NCBI GenBank assembly: GCA_024275215.1
Contig: JAJRZO010000537.1
Coordinates: 1-13,469, forward strand
Source of the DNA: Candidatus Zixiibacteriota bacterium
Lineage (GTDB): Bacteria; Zixibacteria; MSB-5A5; JAABVY01; JAHJOQ01
Reading direction: 5' to 3'
DNA length: 13,469 nucleotides
Shown piece by piece: positions 1 to 6,684 of the stretch. The stretch's first letter is position 1, and each line of letters starts with the position of its first letter. The notes under the pieces are model-generated. The model was not told the DNA's origin. It did not search any database and saw only the letters and a list, made by a program, of their open reading frames with translations. A program made the translations under genes and the position numbers.

Positions 1-81
1 AGGGCGTCAGAGGGTTGCAGTCAATCATCGACCATTTGTTTTCGACAGCAGGCTTACTTGCTCGTTTACGCTTATCCCTGC

Positions 82-112
82 TTGACAAACCGTCCCCGTA
101 ATAAGTTATTGT
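82..112 (+). promoter_or_regulatory. Possible promoter of the cobalamin methyltransferase operon
   Basis: A perfect -35 hexamer TTGACA lies at 82-87. The -10 box is unclear: TATTGT at 107-112 matches four of six bases but needs a 19-base spacer, and no better hexamer sits at 16-18 bases. All three plus-strand frames are open across bases 1-84, so the -35 box may also lie inside the tail of an upstream gene. I see no cobalamin or SAM riboswitch in the 170 bases before the first gene, although the window begins too close to exclude one further upstream. Confidence 0.3.
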
Positions 113-161
113 ATTCTTGATCATTGAACTCCGGCATCGTTCTGTTGATGCGAATATGATT

Positions 162-165
162 GGAG
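162..165 (+). promoter_or_regulatory. Ribosome binding site that sets the start of the MttB-family gene
   Basis: GGAG stands five bases before the ATG at 171. The same frame is open further upstream, to a TTG at 117 and an ATG at 156, but neither has a Shine-Dalgarno sequence. The protein read from 171 starts MRPTLNFLTDKL, which resembles the usual beginning of MttB-family proteins, so 171 is preferred. Confidence 0.6.
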
Positions 166-170
166 ACACA

Positions 171-1622
171 ATGCGACCAACCCTCAACTTCCTCACAGAT
201 AAATTGATCGAAAGGATCATAAGCGAAGCTCGCGAATTGATATGTAAACTCGGTGTTGAGATTCATAATGAGAACGCCATATCAATTCTTGGCGATCATG
301 GCGCAAAAGTCGATCGCGATAAACAGCGCGTATTCTTCACTGATGACATTATCGACAGATCGTTGGAAACTGCCCCTTCTTCGGTGAAGCTCTATGATGT
401 TAATGGTGAGCTTGCAGCGGACCTTTCGGGACACAATGTAAACTACACTCCTGGATCAGCGGCGATCAGTATTCTCGATAACGGTGAGTCTCGCAAACCA
501 CTGACAGGCGACTATGTTGATTTTGCAAAGCTGATGTGTGGGATGGATAATATCGCGTTGCAATCGACAGCGATGATTGCATCTGATGTGCATGAGTTGA
601 TCTCCGATTCATACAGGTTGTACTTGAGTTTGCTGTACTGCGACAAACCTGTTGTCACCGGCACATTCACGATTGAAGCATTTGAGATCATGAAGGATTT
701 GCAGATTGCTGTGCGAGGAAGCCGAGAGGAACTTGCCGCGAAACCACTGACAATGTTTTCATGCTGCCCGACATCGCCGCTCAAATGGAGTGATGTTACT
801 TCTCAGAACTTGATCGACTGCGCGAAATACTTGATCCCTGTCGAGTATATCGCCATGCCTTTGTCGGGTTTTATGGCTCCGGTCACACTTGTGGGGACGC
901 TGATACAGCACACTGCGGAGACTTTGAGCGGTCTCGTGATCAGCCAGCTTGCAAATCCGGGAGCGCCTGTTGTGTGGGGCGGATCGCCAGCGATATTCGA
1001 TATCAGGTATGAAACGACGCCGATGGGTGCGGTCGGCACGATGATGATTGACTGCGCATACAATGAAATCGGCAAACATTTGGGTTTGCCGACACAGGCA
1101 TATATCGGGCTTTCGGACGCCAAACTTCTCGATGCGCAGGCAGGACTGGAAACCTCGATGGGAGCGACACTCGCCGCGCTGAGTGGAATCAACAGCATTT
1201 CCGGTCCCGGTATGCTCGATTTTGAAAGCTGTTTCTCGCTCGAAAAGCTTGTACTCGACAATGAAATCTGCGGAATGACATATCGCATGATAGAAGGAAT
1301 CGAGCCGAAGGAAGATTTCCCATCGATTGGGAGATTCGAGGAAATGTTAAGAGATGGACATTTGTTAATTGCCGACCATACGCGCAAGTATCTCAAAGAA
1401 GAGATTAGATTCCCCGGTCCGTCAATTGACCGTGCGAACAGATCAAGATGGCAGGAAGAGGGAAGCAGGACGCTTTACGAAAGAGCGCATGATGAGGTCA
1501 GACAAATTATCACTTCATGGGGGGGATATGTGTTGAGTGATGACGTGAGGTTCGAGTTGACAAAACTGATGGAAACGGAAGCCCGTCACCATGGCATGGA
1601 TCGGTTGCCGGAGATTGCATGA
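171..1622 (+). CDS. MttB-family (trimethylamine-methyltransferase-like) corrinoid methyltransferase, non-pyrrolysine
   Basis: This 483-residue protein is a soluble TIM-barrel methyltransferase of the MttB superfamily. Members demethylate a quaternary or tertiary amine and load the methyl group on the Co(I) of a partner corrinoid protein. Family motifs include the N-terminal RPTLNFLTDKLIERI and the YIGLSDAKLLDAQAGLE segment starting at residue 311. True trimethylamine MttB reads an in-frame TAG as pyrrolysine. Here the frame has no internal TAG, which places the protein with non-Pyl members such as the glycine betaine enzyme MtgB and the carnitine-type MtcB. The substrate cannot be read from sequence, so betaine-like compounds are only the best guess. 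The stop overlaps the next start (ATGA), so the gene is translationally coupled to the reactivation protein. It heads a four-gene operon with the corrinoid carrier and a homocysteine methyltransferase. The start at 171 rests on a GGAG five bases upstream. Confidence 0.9.
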   Translation: MRPTLNFLTDKLIERIISEARELICKLGVEIHNENAISILGDHGAKVDRDKQRVFFTDDIIDRSLETAPSSVKLYDVNGELAADLSGHNVNYTPGSAAISILDNGESRKPLTGDYVDFAKLMCGMDNIALQSTAMIASDVHELISDSYRLYLSLLYCDKPVVTGTFTIEAFEIMKDLQIAVRGSREELAAKPLTMFSCCPTSPLKWSDVTSQNLIDCAKYLIPVEYIAMPLSGFMAPVTLVGTLIQHTAETLSGLVISQLANPGAPVVWGGSPAIFDIRYETTPMGAVGTMMIDCAYNEIGKHLGLPTQAYIGLSDAKLLDAQAGLETSMGATLAALSGINSISGPGMLDFESCFSLEKLVLDNEICGMTYRMIEGIEPKEDFPSIGRFEEMLRDGHLLIADHTRKYLKEEIRFPGPSIDRANRSRWQEEGSRTLYERAHDEVRQIITSWGGYVLSDDVRFELTKLMETEARHHGMDRLPEIA

Positions 1623-2332
1623 GAGAGCTACTTGCAATCGATGGTGAACGGATCGTACCACCAGTGAGAGCGATACTGCGAGCGCAGGGTGTGCCGGATG
1701 ATGTTGAGACGGCAACGAATATCATTGAACTTGCTGAACAGGCTATTGAGATGTTCAGCAATCTGGTGAGTCCTGTGGGTGTTATGTATGATCTTGGGGT
1801 TGACGAGTTTGCGGAAGTTTATCAAGGCGAAGGGCTTAATGAGGAAATGGCTCCACTTGAAGACATTTACAGACGAGCGAGTCATCTTGCGCTCTTTGGT
1901 GTGACCATAGGAGAGGATATAGGTCGGGCGATTTCATCGCTTTTCGACAAGAATGATCTTGTGCTTGCCTCAATGCTCGATTCGGCGGCATCCAGGGGTA
2001 CCGACAATGCAGCGCAGGAGTTGGAAAATATGTATGTTCAGCGACAGAAACAGTCCGGTTCGTTCGGAGCATCCGATGGTGCGCTCAGATTCAGTCCCGG
2101 GTATTGTGGCTGGCATATCTCTGCCCAGCGAAAGCTGTTCGATTATCTCGACCCGGATGAAACAATCATTTCGCTGAACGATAGTTATCTGATGTCTCCA
2201 TTGAAATCGGTTTCAGGAGTGATGATAATAGGTCGCAAAGATATTTTTGAGTTTGATGATTCGTTTCCATTCTGTGCAGAATGTACGCATCATTCATGCA
2301 GGGATAGGATTATATCAGTTATGGAACAATGA
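1619..2332 (+). CDS. Stand-alone MetH-activation-like protein (corrinoid reactivation)
   Basis: This 237-residue soluble protein resembles the C-terminal activation domain of cobalamin-dependent methionine synthase (Met_synt_B12). There, S-adenosylmethionine and an electron donor rescue oxidised Co(II). The key stretch is R157-FSPG-Y162, matching the RxxPGY motif that binds SAM in MetH. It is followed by an SYLMSPLKSVSG segment equivalent to the family's second conserved block. The C terminus has C219, C222 and C227 (CAECTHHSC), a CxxCx4C pattern absent from classical MetH that could hold a metal or Fe-S centre. The N-terminal 150 residues are helical-looking and not recognised in detail. The ATG lies inside the stop of the methyltransferase gene (4-base overlap), with GGAG at 1610-1613. 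The likely role is reactivating the corrinoid carrier encoded next. RamA, the usual reactivase of amine methyltransferases, is an unrelated Fe-S protein and is not seen here. Confidence 0.8.
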   Translation: MRELLAIDGERIVPPVRAILRAQGVPDDVETATNIIELAEQAIEMFSNLVSPVGVMYDLGVDEFAEVYQGEGLNEEMAPLEDIYRRASHLALFGVTIGEDIGRAISSLFDKNDLVLASMLDSAASRGTDNAAQELENMYVQRQKQSGSFGASDGALRFSPGYCGWHISAQRKLFDYLDPDETIISLNDSYLMSPLKSVSGVMIIGRKDIFEFDDSFPFCAECTHHSCRDRIISVMEQ

Positions 2333-2353
2333 TTTTCGCTGGAGTGTGACAAG

Positions 2354-2992
2354 ATGGGAATCCTTAATAAGTTGTCCGAAAGGCTTCAGAATGGCGATGC
2401 TGAGAGTGTTGCACAACTGACGGAAACCGCAATCGGGGATGGTCTGCCACCGCAGACAATTCTCGACGATGGTCTTATTGCGGGTATGTCGGTTGTTGGC
2501 GAGAAATTCAAAATGCACGAGATTTTTCTTCCGGATGTTCTTCTCGCCGCGAAAGCGATGTATGCCGGAATGGATTTAATCAAGCCGCTTCTGATAAGGG
2601 ACGGCATTCCCACAGTCGGAAAGGTGGTGATCGGATCGGTCAAAGGCGATCTTCATGATATCGGAAAAAACCTTGTCGGAATAATGCTCAAGGGCGCCGG
2701 TTTCGATGTGATCGATCTCGGCAATGATGTTTCACCGGAGAAGTTTATCGATGCTGCGATAGAAAATGAGGCACGTGTAATAGGTATGTCCGCGCTCCTT
2801 ACTACAACAATGCCGGGAATGAAAAAAGTGATCGATCTTGCAAAAGAGCGCGATATTTTCGACAAATTGAAATTTGTGATCGGAGGTGCGCCGGTGAATC
2901 ATGATTATGCTGAAGAAATAGGTGCTGATGCTTATTGTTTTGATGGGATCAATGCAGTTGAATCGGTGAAAAACCTTCTCGGTGTAAACTGA
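2354..2992 (+). CDS. Corrinoid (methyl-carrier) protein, MtbC/MtgC/MetH-B12-domain type
   Basis: This 212-residue cytoplasmic protein carries cobalamin and shuttles methyl groups between partner enzymes. An N-terminal four-helix cap (about residues 1-90, with EIFLPDVLLAAKAMYAGM) is followed by a Rossmann-like B12-binding domain. The cobalt lower-ligand motif DxHxxG is intact as D99-L-H101-D-I-G104 within GDLHDIGKN. Further cobalamin-contact motifs are the IGMSALLTTTMPGMK and VIGGAPVN segments. Length and layout match MtbC, MttC and MtgC, and also MetH's isolated B12 module. It starts 21 bases after the reactivation gene, with GGAG at 2341-2344, and ends one base before the homocysteine methyltransferase gene. 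This arrangement implies that all four proteins are made together. It should accept methyl from the MttB-family enzyme and hand it to homocysteine. Confidence 0.93.
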   Translation: MGILNKLSERLQNGDAESVAQLTETAIGDGLPPQTILDDGLIAGMSVVGEKFKMHEIFLPDVLLAAKAMYAGMDLIKPLLIRDGIPTVGKVVIGSVKGDLHDIGKNLVGIMLKGAGFDVIDLGNDVSPEKFIDAAIENEARVIGMSALLTTTMPGMKKVIDLAKERDIFDKLKFVIGGAPVNHDYAEEIGADAYCFDGINAVESVKNLLGVN

Positions 2993-2993
2993 G

Positions 2994-3887
2994 ATGGAAT
3001 CAATACTCGACAGAATCAAACGTGGGGAACAATTGGTCGGCGATGGTGCGATGGGGACACTGTTGTTTGAACTTGGTCTTGAACCGGGGGATGCTCCTGA
3101 AACGATAAATATAAGCAATTTGAAGCTGCTTGAGGATATTGCGTACAGGTATCTCGATGCAGGAGCGGATATATTGCAAACGAATACTTTTGGTGCATCT
3201 CCGTTGAAACTCGAACAATATGGGCTTGCCGACAGGACAGAAGAAATCAACACTATGGCGGTGAATGCGGTACGGTCGATTATTGATGATAGAGCGTATG
3301 TTTCAGGATCATGCGGTCCAAGCGGCAGGGTTCTCAAACCGTATGGCGATTGCGAACCGGATGAACTTGCGGGGAGTTTTGAGCGACAAATCGCGGCATT
3401 GGTGGCGGCGGGAATCGATATGCTTTGTGTCGAGACGATGACCGATCTGAACGAAGCGACTATCGCAATCAAGGCTGCGCGAAAAGTTGATTCTGAGTTG
3501 ATAATAGCTGCTACAATGACTTTCGATTCGACTCCGCGGGGATTTTTTACGATCATGGGAACATCGACGGAAACTGCTGCAGTGGGGTTGGCTGAGGCAG
3601 GAGCGGATATTGTCGGATCGAACTGCGGAAATGGCGTCAGGAATATGGTTGAAATAGCGAAAGAATTTCGCAAGGTGACGCAGATGCCGTTGATGATACA
3701 GTCGAATGCCGGACTGCCTGAGATGATCGACGGCAAATTGACATACAAAGAATCGCCTGAGTTTATGGCTGATGCTGCGGATGAATTATTCAGACTCGGA
3801 GTATCGATCGTCGGTGGCTGTTGCGGAACAACACCGGTACATATCGCAGCAATCAGAAAGGCGCTTGATTCGTACAAAAGCGATTAA
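2994..3887 (+). CDS. Homocysteine S-methyltransferase (MetH N-terminal module type)
   Basis: This 297-residue zinc enzyme has a (beta/alpha)8 barrel and transfers a methyl group to homocysteine, yielding methionine. It matches the homocysteine-binding module of MetH and its relatives BHMT and MmuM. The start region DGAMGTLLFELGL and QTNTFGAS are typical. The three zinc-thiolate ligands are present: C211 in GSNCGNG and the pair C276-C277 in GGCCGTTP. It is the last gene of the operon. Its ATG lies one base after the corrinoid protein's stop, with no strong Shine-Dalgarno sequence, so translation is probably coupled. A free-standing MetH-type homocysteine module beside its own corrinoid carrier suggests methyl-cobalamin, not a small-molecule methyl donor, as the direct donor. 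A betaine- or S-methylmethionine-dependent enzyme is a less likely alternative. Confidence 0.9.
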   Translation: MESILDRIKRGEQLVGDGAMGTLLFELGLEPGDAPETINISNLKLLEDIAYRYLDAGADILQTNTFGASPLKLEQYGLADRTEEINTMAVNAVRSIIDDRAYVSGSCGPSGRVLKPYGDCEPDELAGSFERQIAALVAAGIDMLCVETMTDLNEATIAIKAARKVDSELIIAATMTFDSTPRGFFTIMGTSTETAAVGLAEAGADIVGSNCGNGVRNMVEIAKEFRKVTQMPLMIQSNAGLPEMIDGKLTYKESPEFMADAADELFRLGVSIVGGCCGTTPVHIAAIRKALDSYKSD

Positions 3888-3945
3888 CCACCGGATTTGT
3901 CGTCCCGACGAAGGGGAGTTTTGCAAAACCTGCCTTGAGTAGCTC

Positions 3946-3964
3946 GCAGGGGCTGTGCCCCTGC
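3946..3964. repeat. GC-rich hairpin, possible member of a dispersed hairpin family
   Basis: GCAGGGGC at 3946-3953 and GCCCCTGC at 3957-3964 form a perfect 8-bp stem around a TGT loop. No T-run follows on either strand, so it is not a standard terminator. Its core, CAGGGGC-TGT-GCCCCTG, resembles the hairpin downstream of tRNA-Thr (CAGGAGCGCTGTGCTTCTG). Confidence 0.5.
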
Positions 3965-4052
3965 TGATACTGTGTTGTGACTGTCTGCATGTAATATGCT
4001 GAACACACAGCAGTACACAGGCTGTGTCGCAATCAGTATTTGTGGCATTGTT

Positions 4053-4096
4053 CGGTCAGGTCTTGCATTTGGTTTTCCAAACGTGTGACCTGACCG
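4053..4096. other. Long intergenic hairpin
   Basis: CGGTCAGGTC at 4053-4062 is the exact reverse complement of GACCTGACCG at 4087-4096. Inside it, TTTGG (4068-4072) pairs with CCAAA (4077-4081) around a TTTT loop. The two five-base sides between the stems can form one Watson-Crick and two G-U pairs, so nearly 20 positions can stack. There is no T-run on the right. The function is unknown: it could be a structured transcript, a cruciform or a repeat remnant. Confidence 0.55.
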
Positions 4097-4128
4097 GAAA
4101 AGAAATTTAGTTTACGAAAGAAAGCATC

Positions 4129-4200
4129 GTCGTTCCCGCGAAGGCGGGAATCTATTGAATGCGTTATTGCTAAATAGGCTCCCGCCTGCGCGGGAGTGAC
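4129..4200. repeat. REP-like dispersed inverted-repeat element
   Basis: The element begins GTCGTTCCCGCGAAGGCGGG and ends CGCGGGAGTGAC, with its two ends inverted. Each end forms its own hairpin: TTCCCGC/GCGGGAA with a GAAG loop at 4133-4150, and CTCCCGC/GCGGGAG with a CTGC loop at 4179-4196. An A+T-rich centre separates them. This CGTCATTCCCGCGAAGGCGGGAAT type of element is scattered through intergenic DNA of many unrelated bacteria and is not coding. Confidence 0.8.
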
Positions 4201-4282
4201 AGAGTAGGGTTCCTGCTTGAGTATAATGGCGCTTTTGATACAACCTCTCCACAGTAGCAGCATATGTTATAACAGATTCAGC

Positions 4283-4310
4283 TTGACAGTTTGTCATCCG
4301 AATATATAAT
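4283..4310 (+). promoter_or_regulatory. Consensus sigma-70-type promoter for tRNA-Thr
   Basis: TTGACA at 4283-4288 and TATAAT at 4305-4310 are both perfect consensus hexamers separated by 16 bases. Transcription should start near 4317, leaving a leader of about 10 bases before the tRNA. Confidence 0.85.
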
Positions 4311-4326
4311 AGCATCGCGAAGCAAA

Positions 4327-4399
4327 GCCGGCGTAACTCAGCTGGTAGAGTAGCTGATTTGTAATCAGCCAGTCGGGGGTTCGAGTCCCTTCGCCGGCT
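4327..4399 (+). tRNA. tRNA-Thr (anticodon TGT)
   Basis: All four arms fold. The acceptor stem GCCGGCG (4327-4333) pairs perfectly with CGCCGGC (4392-4398). The D stem is ACTC/GAGT. The anticodon stem is GCTGA/TCAGC with loop TTTGTAA, giving anticodon TGT at 4360-4362, which reads ACA (Thr). The T stem is GGGGG/CCCTT with loop TTCGAGT. The discriminator base is T at 4399 and CCA is not encoded. It sits directly behind a consensus promoter and appears to be transcribed alone. Confidence 0.95.
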
Positions 4400-4419
4400 T
4401 TATATATTTACGTAACATT

Positions 4420-4442
4420 GTCAGGAGCGCTGTGCTTCTGAT
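4420..4442. repeat. Hairpin repeat copy downstream of tRNA-Thr
   Basis: GTCAGGAGC (4420-4428) pairs with GCTTCTGAT (4434-4442) through nine positions, two of them G-U, around loop GCTGT. The left arm plus two loop bases (GTCAGGAGCGC) is identical to the element at 10770-10780 downstream of tRNA-Tyr. No T-run follows, so it is not a classical terminator. Confidence 0.55.
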
Positions 4443-4477
4443 CAGCTGGTTCTTACCATAGTTGTTCACTTAAATCG

Positions 4478-4505
4478 TTGACAATATTAGCTTTTATGGT
4501 AGATT
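4478..4505 (+). promoter_or_regulatory. Putative promoter of the C10 peptidase gene
   Basis: TTGACA at 4478-4483 is followed after 16 bases by TAGATT at 4500-4505, four of six matches to TATAAT. The predicted start near 4512 gives a leader of about 64 bases before the ATG at 4576. Confidence 0.55.
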
Positions 4506-4575
4506 GCAGGTGTGTATTTGGGCTTTAATGTGCTCAAAACGGATGGACTTACCGAAGTAATAAAGAGGAGTTGAA

Positions 4576-6681
4576 ATGTCATTGTCGAGTATCATGCCAC
4601 GTTCCTCATCCCACAAATCTGATAGTTTACGACATCGGTTTGCAACCTATGGGATTGCAATCATATTTCTATTATGCGCGGCACCTGCGCATGCTGAAAT
4701 TGTGCCATCGTCTGATGCTGAGCTGGTTGGACAAAACTGGATGGCGAGTATTGTCGGCATGAATGGCGATTGGGCGGGAGATGTCGCTCCGAAGATCGCA
4801 AGCTCAGATGAAATCTATCTCGGTGATACACTGATCGCGCGGGTCTATAGAGTTTCTCCATCCGGTTACATAGTGGTTCCGGTGCTGAGAGAAATGCCGC
4901 CAGTGATGGCGTATTCTGAAGAATCGAGTTTCGATGTCAACGCTGAAGATGGCTTTTGCGCAATGGTACGCGAAGTGCTCGCAAATAGAATTCGAATGTT
5001 TGTCAATACATACGGTAGTCTGGATCAGAAACAGGCGGATTTCGATTTGAAGCTGTTCGGTGTGAGCAATCAGGATGAATGGGATCGCCTTGCAGTTTCT
5101 TCCGAGGAGTTTTCGCAGCTTCGCGGAGGAGTATCAACGCAGACAGTCGGACCGCTTTTGACCACGAGCTGGCATCAGGGTTATCCGTATAATCTTCTCT
5201 GCCCGCAGGGTGACGGCGGTCGGTGTGTCGTTGGATGCGTTGCAACCGCCGCTGCACAGATTCTGGCATACTGGAAATGGCCTGCCGCAGGATCAGGGAG
5301 TTCAAGCTATTACTGGAACGGCGACAATTCATGTGGAGGAAGCACATCCGGGAAAACTCTCAGCGCCGATTATTCCGATTCGTATGACTGGAACAATATT
5401 GTCGATTACTGTGGCAGTTGCAATCAGGCTGAGATCGATGCGCTCTCTGAACTTTGCTACGAAGTCGGCGTCGCGTTTGAAATGGATTACGGCAAGTGCG
5501 GCTCCGGCGCATACACGGCTTATGCCCAAACCGTGTTCCCGACCTACTTCAGATACGATCCATCAATTACAAGTGCAGATAGAAGCAGTAATACTCCAGA
5601 ATCATGGTTCGCGCTTGTTCAGGACGAAATAAATGCCGGTCGTCCGATGCAGTACAGGATCAGTGGCCACTCGATTGTCTGCGACGGCTGGCAGACAATA
5701 GGGGAGACGAAGCAATATCATTTCAACTATGGCTGGGCTGACAGTCACAACGCATGGTACACGCTCGATCAACTTTATTGCACCTGGGAAGGTTGCGATC
5801 CGATGGTCGAGTATATGGTCAGGAATATAAAACCTGAAGCGGATAGCGACAATGACGGGTTAGTCAATTCACTCGATAACTGTCCGGTGACATATAACCC
5901 CGATCAGGCAGATGCTGACAGCGATGGTGTTGGTGATGTTTGCGACAACTGTCCATCAGAGCCGAATCCTCTCCAGGGCGACGCCGACAATGATGGAATA
6001 GGTGACATGTGTGATTCTGATGCTGACAATGACGGAATCCTTAATGAAGATGACAACTGCTGGCTGGTTGTAAATCTTCTTCAGGAGGATGGTGACAGCG
6101 ATGGTGTTGGCGATTCCTGCGATAACTGTCTCGAAGCGCAAAACCCGGAACAGTATGACGAAAATGGTGATGATATTGGGGATGTATGTGACGGTATGTT
6201 GCATATCGAATCTTACGAGGTGCCGGATGCCTATCTCAATCAACCTTATTATTACCAGTTCTGGGCTGTGGGAGGAGTAGAACCTTACTTCTGGATGAAA
6301 CTTACTGGTCAGCCTCCGTACGGATGTGTTTTCCATGGCGGTGAAGCTGGAACGATCGACGGCACTCCCTCATGGGAGGCGAGTTACTTTATGTCAATCG
6401 AAGTGATGGATTCGGACAATCCACCGAGCTACGATACGATAAATGTGTTGATTGATGTTGTACAGGGACAACAGTATACATGTGGCGATGTGAACAATAG
6501 CAGCTATGTCGATATCGATGACGCAGTGTTCATTGTGAATTATATATTCTCAGGTGGTCCCGCTCCAGACCCGATTGAATCTGGTGATGTGAATTGCAGT
6601 GGTGAAGTCGACATAGATGATATTGTCTATCTGGTCAATTATATATTCGCCGGTGGTCCGGAACCGTGCGCAGCGTGTTGA
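4576..6681 (+). CDS. Secreted C10 (streptopain-like) cysteine peptidase with TSP3 repeats, Ig-like domain and dockerin
   Basis: This 701-residue exported protein is probably a calcium-stabilised extracellular or surface protease. The signal peptide runs to AHA40. An N-terminal prodomain (about 41-190) includes the SpeB-like SGYIVVPVLREMPPVMAYS segment. The C10 peptidase domain (about 192-412) carries nucleophile C221 in GCVATAAAQILAYWKWP, catalytic H365 in SGHSIVCDGW and N384 in HFNYGW. SpeB has NWGW at that last site, so Y385 replaces a tryptophan. Residues 423-539 hold thrombospondin type 3 calcium repeats (DxDNDGxxDxxDNC). Residues about 543-632 form a putative Ig (He_PIG-like) domain. Residues 634-701 are a type I dockerin with two calcium-loop segments. 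The start has AGAGGAG at 4564-4570, five bases before ATG. SpeB itself is about 400 residues, so the C-terminal 290 residues are an added display module. Its targets are unknown. Confidence 0.9.
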   Translation: MSLSSIMPRSSSHKSDSLRHRFATYGIAIIFLLCAAPAHAEIVPSSDAELVGQNWMASIVGMNGDWAGDVAPKIASSDEIYLGDTLIARVYRVSPSGYIVVPVLREMPPVMAYSEESSFDVNAEDGFCAMVREVLANRIRMFVNTYGSLDQKQADFDLKLFGVSNQDEWDRLAVSSEEFSQLRGGVSTQTVGPLLTTSWHQGYPYNLLCPQGDGGRCVVGCVATAAAQILAYWKWPAAGSGSSSYYWNGDNSCGGSTSGKTLSADYSDSYDWNNIVDYCGSCNQAEIDALSELCYEVGVAFEMDYGKCGSGAYTAYAQTVFPTYFRYDPSITSADRSSNTPESWFALVQDEINAGRPMQYRISGHSIVCDGWQTIGETKQYHFNYGWADSHNAWYTLDQLYCTWEGCDPMVEYMVRNIKPEADSDNDGLVNSLDNCPVTYNPDQADADSDGVGDVCDNCPSEPNPLQGDADNDGIGDMCDSDADNDGILNEDDNCWLVVNLLQEDGDSDGVGDSCDNCLEAQNPEQYDENGDDIGDVCDGMLHIESYEVPDAYLNQPYYYQFWAVGGVEPYFWMKLTGQPPYGCVFHGGEAGTIDGTPSWEASYFMSIEVMDSDNPPSYDTINVLIDVVQGQQYTCGDVNNSSYVDIDDAVFIVNYIFSGGPAPDPIESGDVNCSGEVDIDDIVYLVNYIFAGGPEPCAAC

Positions 6682-6684
6682 ATC

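Larger units (their letters stand above)
3888..4326. other. Intergenic stretch with hairpins and no convincing gene
   Basis: These 439 bases between the operon and tRNA-Thr contain no credible coding sequence. Contents from left to right are as follows. A short hairpin TTTGTCG/CGACGAA at 3896-3912 is followed by four T at 3919-3922 and is a weak terminator candidate for the operon. A GC-rich hairpin lies at 3946-3964. Four copies of ACACAG or its complement CTGTGT sit at 3970-4027. A long hairpin spans 4053-4096, a REP-like element 4129-4200, and the tRNA promoter 4283-4310. Minus-strand reading frames across 4129-4200 only translate the repeat (SVTPAQAG...SRLRGND), a well-known false-gene signature. 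Confidence 0.7.

Noticed and set aside
3..101. Open plus-strand frame ending TAA at 99-101, reading ...LQSIIDHLFSTAGLLARLRL..., possibly the tail of an upstream gene.
   Set aside because: All three plus frames are open here for at least 84 bases and the 32 residues match no family I recognise, so there is too little to call a gene.
117..170. N-terminal extension of the MttB-family protein from the TTG at 117.
   Set aside because: The extension has no ribosome binding site and no family resemblance, while ATG 171 has both.
1..170. Cobalamin or SAM riboswitch before the methyltransferase operon.
   Set aside because: No B12-box-like or SAM-core element was seen, and the visible leader is too short to judge fully.
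2732..3877. Long minus-strand frame (381 codons) opposite the corrinoid and homocysteine methyltransferase genes.
   Set aside because: It is the antisense shadow of two genes with intact catalytic motifs. Its serine- and isoleucine-rich composition is typical of such shadows.
4033..4263. Minus-strand frame of 76 codons containing SVTPAQAGAY...SRLRGNDD.
   Set aside because: This is the standard false translation of the REP-like element at 4129-4200.
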